A DNA stretch of 64,000 nucleotides from Bradyrhizobium rifense (GTDB lineage: Bacteria > Pseudomonadota > Alphaproteobacteria > Rhizobiales > Xanthobacteraceae). Both the position numbers and the translations under genes were made by a program. This document shows, one piece after another, positions 17,093 to 23,689 of this stretch. The first letter of the stretch is position 1. Each line of letters opens with the position of its first letter. Under the pieces are notes generated by a model, which did no database searches, was not told the DNA's origin, and worked only from the letters and a program-made list of their open reading frames with translations. The stretch is from contig NZ_VSSS01000034.1 of assembly GCF_008123425.1 (NCBI RefSeq), positions 1 through 64,000 on the forward strand. The letters are read 5' to 3'.

Positions 17093-18403
17093 ATGACCAA
17101 GCGCACCCGCCAGCTCTCGGGCCTGAGCCGCCGTCAATTGTTGAAGGCGACCGGCTCTACCGCCGCTCTTCTCGCCGCCGCCAAGCTGAATTTCCCCGCC
17201 GGCGCCTTCGCGCAGGATGCAGGCCCCGAGGTCAAGGGCGCCAAGCTCGGCTTCATCGCGCTGACCGATGCGACCCCGCTGTTCGTGGCCAAGGAGAAGG
17301 GCATCTTCGCCAAATACGGCATGCCCGATGTCGAGGTGCAGAAGCAGGCCTCCTGGGGCACCACGCGCGATAACCTCGTGCTCGGTTCGGAAGGCAACGG
17401 CATCGACGGCGCCCATATCCTGACCCCGATGCCGTATCTGATCTCTTCCGGCAAGGTGACGCAGAACAACCAGCCGACGCCGATGTACATCCTGGCGCGG
17501 TTGAACCTGAACGGTCAGTGCATCTCGGTCTCCAAGGAATATGCCGACGTCAAGGTCGGCATCGACACCGCGCCTTTCAAGGCTGCGCTGGAGAAGAAGA
17601 AGGCCGGCGGCAAGGCCGTGAAGGCGGCGATGACCTTCCCCGGCGGCACGCATGATCTCTGGATCCGCTACTGGCTCGCTGCCGGCGGCATCGATCCGGA
17701 CAAGGATATCGAAACCATCGTGGTGCCGCCGCCGCAGATGGTCGCCAACATGAAGGTTGGCACCATGGACTGCTTCTGCGTCTGCGAGCCCTGGAACCTG
17801 CAGCTCATCCACCAGGAGATCGGCTACACCGCGATCACCACCGGCGAGCTCTGGGACAAGCATCCCGAAAAGTCGTTCGGCATGCGTGCGGCCTGGGTCG
17901 ACAAATATCCGAAGGCGGCGAAGGCGCTGCTGATGGCGGTAATGGAAGCCCAGCAATGGGCCGAGAAGGCCGAGAACCGCGAGGAAGCCGCGGTGATCTG
18001 CGCCAAGCGCCAGTGGATCAACTGCCCGGTCGAGGACATCACCGACCGCATGAAGGGCAAATTCGACTACGGCACCGGCCGCGTCGTCGAAAACTCGCCG
18101 CAGCAGATGCGCTTCTGGAAGGACCAGGCCTCCTATCCTTTCCAGAGCCACGACCTCTGGTTCCTCACCGAGGATATCCGCTGGGGCAAATACGAGCCCG
18201 GCTTCGACACCAAGGCGCTGATCGCCAAGGTCAACCGCGAAGACCTCTGGAAGGATGCGGCCAAGACGCTCGGCGTTGCAAGCGCCGACATCCCCACCTC
18301 CACCTCGCGCGGCAAGGAGACCTTCTTCGACGGCAAGGTGTTCGATCCCGAAAATCCGGCTGCCTATCTGAAGTCGCTCGCGATCAAGCGCGTCGAAGTC
18401 TGA
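17093..18403 (+). CDS. nrtA: Nitrate ABC transporter substrate-binding protein
   Basis: An extracytoplasmic nitrate/nitrite-binding protein of the NrtA/CmpA family, about 436 residues. A Tat-type signal (SRRQLLKATGSTAALLAAAK, cleavage after GAFAQ) is followed by a binding domain: KLGFIALTDATPLFVAKEKG at about residue 48, TTRDNLVLGSEGNGIDGAH, and later FPGGTHDLWIRYWL and FCVCEPWNLQ, all typical of nitrate-binding NrtA. The ATG at 17093 is chosen because AAGGA precedes it and the upstream reading frame belongs to the leader. First gene of nrtABC, which feeds nitrate to the assimilatory reductase NasC encoded downstream. Confidence 0.93.
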   Translation: MTKRTRQLSGLSRRQLLKATGSTAALLAAAKLNFPAGAFAQDAGPEVKGAKLGFIALTDATPLFVAKEKGIFAKYGMPDVEVQKQASWGTTRDNLVLGSEGNGIDGAHILTPMPYLISSGKVTQNNQPTPMYILARLNLNGQCISVSKEYADVKVGIDTAPFKAALEKKKAGGKAVKAAMTFPGGTHDLWIRYWLAAGGIDPDKDIETIVVPPPQMVANMKVGTMDCFCVCEPWNLQLIHQEIGYTAITTGELWDKHPEKSFGMRAAWVDKYPKAAKALLMAVMEAQQWAEKAENREEAAVICAKRQWINCPVEDITDRMKGKFDYGTGRVVENSPQQMRFWKDQASYPFQSHDLWFLTEDIRWGKYEPGFDTKALIAKVNREDLWKDAAKTLGVASADIPTSTSRGKETFFDGKVFDPENPAAYLKSLAIKRVEV

Positions 18404-18460
18404 TGGAGCCTGCGGCCGCCCCAGGGCGGCCGCATCCTTTGAAGCCGGAGAGGGATTTCG

Positions 18461-19357
18461 ATGAACATGCCTGCCACGAAGATTGAGGTCGAGACTGCGG
18501 CGCCCGCTTCCATTGCCGCGCCGGTCGTCGCGATGACGCCGAAGCGCCCGCCGCGCGCGGAAACATACGCACGCATCGCGCGGGAGACGGCTGTGCGGGT
18601 CATTCCGCCGCTCGTCGTGATCGCGCTTCTGTTGCTGGTGTGGGAGCTGGTCTGCCGCCGCGCAGGCTCCGCGCTGCCGCCGCCGTCAAAGGTGTTCAAG
18701 GACACCAAGGAGCTGATCTTCGATCCGTTCTTCGACCATGGCGGCATCGACAAGGGCCTGTTCTGGCATCTCTCCGCCAGCCTCCAGCGCGTTGCGCTCG
18801 GCTATTCGCTCTCCGCGATCGCCGGCATCGCGCTCGGCGTGCTGGTCGGGCAATCGGTCTGGGCGATGCGCGGGCTAGATCCGCTGTTTCAGGTCTTGCG
18901 CACCATTCCGCCGCTGGCCTGGCTGCCGCTGTCGCTTGCCGCGTTCCGCGACGGCCAGCCGTCGGCGATCTTCGTCATCTTCATCACCTCGATCTGGCCG
19001 ATCATCATCAACACCGCGGTCGGCATCCGCAACATCCCGCAGGACTATCGCAACGTCGCTGCCGTGGTGCAGCTCAATCCGCTGGAGTTCTTCGCCAAGA
19101 TCATGATCCCGGCGGCGGCGCCCTACATCTTCACGGGACTTCGCATCGGCATCGGCCTGTCCTGGCTCGCCATCATCGCGGCGGAAATGCTGATCGGTGG
19201 CGTCGGCATTGGCTTCTTCATCTGGGACGCCTGGAATTCCTCGCATATCAGCGAGATCATTCTGGCGCTGTTCTATGTCGGCATCGTCGGCTTCGTGCTC
19301 GACCGCGTGATCGCGGGCCTCGGCAAGATCGTCACCCGCGGCACGGCGCAGGGATGA
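18461..19357 (+). CDS. nrtB: Nitrate ABC transporter permease
   Basis: An inner-membrane permease (298 residues) with a hydrophilic N-terminus of about 45 residues followed by five or six membrane helices. The cytoplasmic coupling loop (EAA-like) is QDYRNVAAVVQLNPLEFFAK followed by IMIPAAAPYIFTGLRIGIGL, typical of the NrtB/SsuC/TauC family. It lies 57 bases after nrtA and 13 bases before nrtC, with GGAG just upstream of the ATG. It forms the membrane channel of the nitrate importer. Confidence 0.93.
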   Translation: MNMPATKIEVETAAPASIAAPVVAMTPKRPPRAETYARIARETAVRVIPPLVVIALLLLVWELVCRRAGSALPPPSKVFKDTKELIFDPFFDHGGIDKGLFWHLSASLQRVALGYSLSAIAGIALGVLVGQSVWAMRGLDPLFQVLRTIPPLAWLPLSLAAFRDGQPSAIFVIFITSIWPIIINTAVGIRNIPQDYRNVAAVVQLNPLEFFAKIMIPAAAPYIFTGLRIGIGLSWLAIIAAEMLIGGVGIGFFIWDAWNSSHISEIILALFYVGIVGFVLDRVIAGLGKIVTRGTAQG

Positions 19358-19370
19358 GAGGAGAGCACAC

Positions 19371-20165
19371 ATGACCGCCTATCTGAAGCTCGACCACATC
19401 GACAAGATCTTTACCCGCGGCGCTGCCACGACCGAGGTGCTGAAGGACATCAACCTGACGATCGAGAAGGGCGAATACGTCTCGATCATCGGCCATTCCG
19501 GCTGCGGCAAGTCGACCCTGCTCAACATCATCGCAGGCCTCACCACCGCCACCACCGGCGGCGTCTTGCTGGAGAACCGCGAGGTGAATTCGCCGGGGCC
19601 CGATCGCGCGGTGGTGTTCCAGAACCACAGCCTGCTGCCGTGGCTGACCGTGTACGAGAACGTCAAGCTCGGCGTCGACAAGGTCTTTGCCAAGACCAAG
19701 ACGAGGGCCGAGCGCGACGCCTGGGTGATGCACAATCTCAACCTCGTGCAGATGGCCCATGCCCGGGACAAGCGCCCCTCCGAGATCTCCGGCGGCATGA
19801 AGCAGCGCGTCGGCATTGCCCGCGCGCTCGCAATGGAGCCGAAGGTGCTGCTGCTCGATGAGCCCTTCGGCGCGCTCGACGCGCTGACCCGCGCCCATCT
19901 GCAGGATTCGGTGATGGCGCTGCATCAGAAGCTCGGCAACACCATTCTGATGATCACCCACGACGTCGACGAGGCCGTGCTGCTGTCCGACCGCATCGTG
20001 ATGATGACGAACGGGCCCTCCGCGCGCATCGGCGAGGTGCTGGAGGTGCCGCTCGCACGCCCGCGCAAGCGGCTCGAGCTCGCGACCAATGCGACGTATC
20101 TGAAGTGCCGGCAGCGCGTGCTCGAATTCCTCTACGAGCGTCATCGCTTCGTCGAGGCCGCGTAA
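19371..20165 (+). CDS. nrtC: Nitrate ABC transporter ATP-binding protein
   Basis: A 264-residue ABC ATPase: Walker A GHSGCGKST (41-49), Q-loop VVFQNHSLLPW, signature SGGMKQR, Walker B LLLDEPFGALD and switch ITHDVDEA. It is a short NrtD-like ATPase, without the NrtA-like C-terminal regulatory domain found in cyanobacterial NrtC, so allosteric inhibition by nitrate through such a domain is not expected. Last gene of the nrtABC unit. The 337-base gap after it carries the narK control region. Confidence 0.93.
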   Translation: MTAYLKLDHIDKIFTRGAATTEVLKDINLTIEKGEYVSIIGHSGCGKSTLLNIIAGLTTATTGGVLLENREVNSPGPDRAVVFQNHSLLPWLTVYENVKLGVDKVFAKTKTRAERDAWVMHNLNLVQMAHARDKRPSEISGGMKQRVGIARALAMEPKVLLLDEPFGALDALTRAHLQDSVMALHQKLGNTILMITHDVDEAVLLSDRIVMMTNGPSARIGEVLEVPLARPRKRLELATNATYLKCRQRVLEFLYERHRFVEAA

Positions 20166-20223
20166 CGCATCGTTAACGCGTGAAAACGTTGCGCCTAATT
20201 TTGAATCATCAAGCTCAATCCTT

Positions 20224-20354
20224 GTGCGTCGCACAGGGATTGAGCGAATCGCAAAATTTGCGTGCGAAATCAGCCTGCAAATATTTCGGTCAATTCGAAT
20301 AAGCTGCTGAATTCCCTGTATTTCCCGATCGCGCGCAGTTGGCACGGAAGTTGA
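20224..20354 (+). promoter_or_regulatory. narK control region: tandem dyads and sigma-54-like promoter
   Basis: The dyads GTGCGTCGCAC (20224-20234) and GCGAATCGC (20244-20252) are identical in sequence and spacing to those before nrtA. The -24/-12 element is TTGGCACGGAAGTTGAA with GG at 20341-20342 and TTGA at 20351-20354, again 117 bases from the first dyad. The intervening DNA is not conserved, so the shared parts look selected. It probably receives the same activator as nrtABC. Confidence 0.65.
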
Positions 20355-20364
20355 ATTACCTTGT

Positions 20365-20502
20365 TCGACGCCAACGACGACGTCCCTCAACATCATCAAT
20401 CAGCATCGTGAACTCGCCACCGGGGCCTGGCCTCGGAGCGCGCCTCCGTGGCCGGAGGCAGAGCCTGCAACGACGCAGCGGTGAGCCTAGAAGGGATATG
20501 CA
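20365..20502 (+). promoter_or_regulatory. narK leader RNA with two hexaloop hairpins and alternative GC hairpins
   Basis: Hairpin 1 is GACGCC-AACGAC-GACGTC (20367-20384, one mismatch). Hairpin 2 is CTGC-AACGAC-GCAG (20465-20478). Both carry the same A-A-C-G-A-C hexaloop with A1 and G4. Between them, CGGAG/CTCCG (20434-20448) and GCCTCCG/CGGAGGC (20442-20459) share bases and cannot form together, as expected of an attenuator switch. The start of narK lies 24 bases after hairpin 2. Confidence 0.5.
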
Positions 20503-21894
20503 ATGACCAAGAGTCCGTCTCTAAGTCAGACTTGGATTTCTGACTGGCGCCCCGAAGACGAGGCGTTCTGGAATGCGGGTGGCAAAGCCGTCGCCCGGCG
20601 TAATCTGATCTGGTCGATCGTCGCCGAGCATATCGGCTTCTCGGTCTGGCTGATCTGGAGCATCGTCACCACCAAGCTGCCGCAGGCTGGATTCCACTAC
20701 TCCACCGACGAGCTGTTTCAGCTCATCGCGGTGCCGGGGTTGATCGGTGCATTGATGCGTTTTCCCTACACGTTCGCGGTTACGACCTTCGGCGGCCGCA
20801 ACTGGACCATTTTCAGCGCAGCCGTGCTGTTCATCCCGACGCTGTCGCTCGCCTATTTCGTGAGCCAGCCCGATACGCCGTTCTGGCTGATGCTGCTGGT
20901 GGCCTCCACCGCCGGCCTCGGCGGCGGCAATTTCGCCTCCAGCATGACCAACATCTCCTTCTTCTTCCCTGACCGGATGAAGGGATGGGCGCTCGGCCTC
21001 AACGCCGCCGGCGGCAATATCGGCGTCTCCAGCGTGCAGCTGCTGACGCCGATCCTGATGACGCTCGCAGTCATCAATCTGTTCCAGGCCACGCCCGTCG
21101 ACGGTGTCTTCCTCCAGAACGCCGGCCTGATGTGGGTGCTGCCGATCGCGATCGCGGTGTTCGGCGCGGTGTTCTTCATGAACAACCTCACCACGGCCAA
21201 GTCGTCGATCAAGAACCAGCTCGCGGTGGTCAAGCGCAAGCACACCTGGATCATGGCCTATCTCTATATCGGCACGTTCGGATCCTTCATCGGCTACTCC
21301 GCTGCGTTTCCGCTGCTGATCAAGACTCAGTTTCCGACGGTGACGATCGGAATCGCGTTCCTCGGGCCTCTGGTCGGCTCGTTGTCGCGACCGCTCGGCG
21401 GCCTGCTCGCCGACAAGATCGGCGGCTCGGTCCTCACCTTCTGGAATTTCATGGCGATGGCTGCTGCGACGATCGGCGTGCTCTATTTCGTCGGGCACAA
21501 GGACTTCACCGGCTTCCTGTCGATGTTCCTGATCCTGTTCGTCACGACAGGCATCGGCAATGGCTCGACCTATCGCATGATCCCCTCGATCTTCCGTGAG
21601 CAGAACCTGTTCAAGGTGCGTGGCAAGGGCGACTCGGAGCGCGCAGTCGCGTTGAAGACCGCAAGCATCGAGAGCGGCGCAGCGGTCGGCTTCATCGGCG
21701 CGGTCGGGGCGGTCGGCGGCTATCTGATCCCGAGCGGCTTCGGCAAGTCGATCGCGATGACGGGCGGCCCGCAGCTCGCGCTCGCGATCTATCTCGGCTT
21801 CTACGCCTCCTGCCTCGCTCTGACCTGGTGGTTCTACCTGCGTCGCAGTCCGCAGGCTGAAGGCGCGCCAAGCCTTGCTGAGGCGCGGGTGTGA
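20503..21894 (+). CDS. narK: Nitrate/nitrite MFS transporter, NarK/NasA type
   Basis: A 463-residue, 12-helix major facilitator of the nitrate-nitrite porter family. The family signature is GGGNFASSMTNISFFFPDRM with NAAGGNIGVS in the fifth-helix region, and the second glycine-rich nitrate signature is GTYRMIPSIFRE. In B. japonicum the equivalent NarK is reported to export nitrite and sits at the head of narK-bjgb-flp-nasC. Here the same order holds. It could import nitrate, export nitrite or exchange them; sequence alone does not decide. AAGGGATATGCA precedes the ATG. Confidence 0.92.
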   Translation: MTKSPSLSQTWISDWRPEDEAFWNAGGKAVARRNLIWSIVAEHIGFSVWLIWSIVTTKLPQAGFHYSTDELFQLIAVPGLIGALMRFPYTFAVTTFGGRNWTIFSAAVLFIPTLSLAYFVSQPDTPFWLMLLVASTAGLGGGNFASSMTNISFFFPDRMKGWALGLNAAGGNIGVSSVQLLTPILMTLAVINLFQATPVDGVFLQNAGLMWVLPIAIAVFGAVFFMNNLTTAKSSIKNQLAVVKRKHTWIMAYLYIGTFGSFIGYSAAFPLLIKTQFPTVTIGIAFLGPLVGSLSRPLGGLLADKIGGSVLTFWNFMAMAAATIGVLYFVGHKDFTGFLSMFLILFVTTGIGNGSTYRMIPSIFREQNLFKVRGKGDSERAVALKTASIESGAAVGFIGAVGAVGGYLIPSGFGKSIAMTGGPQLALAIYLGFYASCLALTWWFYLRRSPQAEGAPSLAEARV

Positions 21895-21910
21895 CACTTG
21901 GTACGAAACT

Positions 21911-21935
21911 CGCTTCTCCCCGTACGCGGGGAGAG
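21911..21935 (+). repeat. Intercistronic hairpin between narK and the haemoglobin gene
   Basis: CTTCTCCCCG-tacg-CGGGGAGAGG (about 21914-21934) is a strong GC stem in the 122-base gap between narK and bjgb. It has no T run. It resembles genus-wide palindromic repeats (also at 49673-49702) and may act as an mRNA-processing or stability element. Confidence 0.5.
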
Positions 21936-22016
21936 GTCTCGCTGATGACGTTTGACCCATGAACCTTGTTCGCAACGGCGCGGACCAAGGCAAACCGAAA
22001 CAGGCAGGAGAACATC

Positions 22017-22445
22017 ATGACGCCCGAACAGATCACCCTTGTCCAGCAGAGCTTTTCCAAGGTCGCGCCGATTTCAGAAGCAGCCGCCGTGCTGTTCTAC
22101 GATCGCCTGTTCGAGGTGGCGCCGTCCGTGCGCGCGATGTTTCCCGAGGACATGACCGAGCAGCGCAAGAAGCTGATGGGCATGCTCGCGGCTGTCGTCA
22201 GCGGCCTGTCGAATCTCGAAACAATTCTTCCCGCGGCCTCGGCGCTCGCCAAGCGCCACGTCGCCTACGGCGCCAAGGCCGAGCACTATCCGGTGGTCGG
22301 TGCGACCTTGCTGTGGACCCTGGAGAAGGGGCTTGGCGAGGCCTGGACGCCCGAACTCGCAACCGCCTGGACCGACGCCTATGGCGTGCTGTCCGGCTAC
22401 ATGATTTCCGAGGCCTACGGCGCACAGTCGCAGGCCGCCGAATAG
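22017..22445 (+). CDS. bjgb: Single-domain bacterial haemoglobin (Bjgb)
   Basis: A 142-residue globin without a reductase domain, similar to Vitreoscilla haemoglobin and the globin part of Hmp. Expected haem-pocket residues are present: B10 Tyr28 (FYDRLF), CD1 Phe42 (AMFPED), E7 Gln49 and proximal F8 His81 (KRHVAYGAKAEHY). Established work on the B. japonicum homologue assigns it to NO detoxification during nitrate assimilation. The ATG at 22017 follows AGGAG. Electrons probably come from the FAD protein encoded 10 bases downstream. Confidence 0.92.
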   Translation: MTPEQITLVQQSFSKVAPISEAAAVLFYDRLFEVAPSVRAMFPEDMTEQRKKLMGMLAAVVSGLSNLETILPAASALAKRHVAYGAKAEHYPVVGATLLWTLEKGLGEAWTPELATAWTDAYGVLSGYMISEAYGAQSQAAE

Positions 22446-22455
22446 GAGATGCCTT

Positions 22456-23673
22456 GTGAGTGAGCCACTGGTCATCGTCGGTAACGGTATGGCGGCTGCG
22501 CGTCTGGTCGATGAACTCGCCAAGACTGCGCTCGGCCGCTACGCGGTTGCCGTCATCGGCGATGAGCCGCGGCTCGCTTACAACCGCGTGCTGCTCTCCT
22601 CCGTGCTGGCCGGCGAGACCGGCTCGCACGAGATCGAGCTCCGCCCGGCGGACTGGTGGCGTCATCGCGGCGTCACCGTGCGCTACGGCTATCGCGTCAC
22701 CGAAATCGACACCGGCCGCCGCGAGCTCAAGATCGCCGGTGAAGAGAGCATGGAGTATTCCAAGCTCGTGCTCGCCACGGGATCGACGCCGCTGCGGCTC
22801 AACGTGCCCGGCGCCGATCTTGCTGGCGTGCACACGTTTCGCGATACGCGGGACGTCGATCTGCTGCTGACGCTGGCGGCCGGCAAGAAACGCGTCGTCG
22901 TGGTCGGTGGTGGTTTGCTCGGGTTAGAGGCGGCCTACGGTCTTGCAAAGGCCGGTGCGCCAGTGACGCTGCTGCATCTGATGGACCGGCTGATGGAGCG
23001 CCAGCTCGATGCGCCGGCCGCTGACCTGCTCAAGACGCTGGTCGAGCGCAAGGGCATCCGCATCCTGCTCAACGCCAGCACCAAGTGCATCCACGGCGAT
23101 GGCCGCGTCGAGGCCGTCGAGCTCGCCGACGGAAGCCGCATCGAAGCCGACGCCGTGATCTTCGCCGCCGGCATCAGGCCCAACATCGCGCTGGCCAGGG
23201 AGGCCGGCATCGCGGTCAATCGCGGCGTGGTCGTCAACGATGTGATGCAGACGGCGTCGTCCGACATCTACGCGCTCGGCGAATGCGCCGAGCATCGCGG
23301 CACCTGCTATGGCCTGGTCGAACCCGCCTATGAGCAGGCGTGCGTGCTGGCGCGGCATCTCGGCGGCAAGCCTGCGTCCTACCCGGGCAGCGTGGTCTCG
23401 ACCAATCTGAAAGTGTCCGGCGTCAGCGTGTTCTCCGCCGGCGACTTCATGGGCGGGGAGGGCAGCGAGAGTCTCGTGCTCACCGACCTGAGGCGGGGTA
23501 CCTACAAAAAGCTCGTGATCGCCGACGGCCGGCTCACTGGCGCCGTGCTGATCGGTGATACCATCGATGCGCTCTGGTATCTCGAGTTGATCCGCACCCG
23601 CGAGAAGATCGCCGGGATCCGCGCCGACATGATGTTCGGCCGCGCGCTCGCGCGTCCGTCCAAAGCGGCTTGA
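22456..23673 (+). CDS. flp: FAD-dependent NAD(P)H oxidoreductase (Flp)
   Basis: A 405-residue pyridine-nucleotide-disulfide-fold flavoprotein resembling the N-terminal half of NirB and rubredoxin reductases. The FAD-binding motif is VIVGNGMAAARLV (residues 7-19), the NADH Rossmann motif is VVVVGGGLLGLEAA near 151, and the second FAD contact is DIYALGECAEHRG. There are no redox cysteine pairs. The start is GTG with AGGAG upstream. In B. japonicum this product is described as electron donor to NasC and/or Bjgb; the 10-11-base spacing to both neighbours here supports one complex or chain. Confidence 0.9.
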   Translation: MSEPLVIVGNGMAAARLVDELAKTALGRYAVAVIGDEPRLAYNRVLLSSVLAGETGSHEIELRPADWWRHRGVTVRYGYRVTEIDTGRRELKIAGEESMEYSKLVLATGSTPLRLNVPGADLAGVHTFRDTRDVDLLLTLAAGKKRVVVVGGGLLGLEAAYGLAKAGAPVTLLHLMDRLMERQLDAPAADLLKTLVERKGIRILLNASTKCIHGDGRVEAVELADGSRIEADAVIFAAGIRPNIALAREAGIAVNRGVVVNDVMQTASSDIYALGECAEHRGTCYGLVEPAYEQACVLARHLGGKPASYPGSVVSTNLKVSGVSVFSAGDFMGGEGSESLVLTDLRRGTYKKLVIADGRLTGAVLIGDTIDALWYLELIRTREKIAGIRADMMFGRALARPSKAA

Positions 23674-23689
23674 TGGAGGCGGCTTGACG

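Noticed and set aside
20521-21993. Minus-strand frame of about 490 codons opposite narK
   Set aside because: The composition is dominated by Arg, Asp, Glu and Gln typical of antisense translation; narK on the plus strand has the family signatures.
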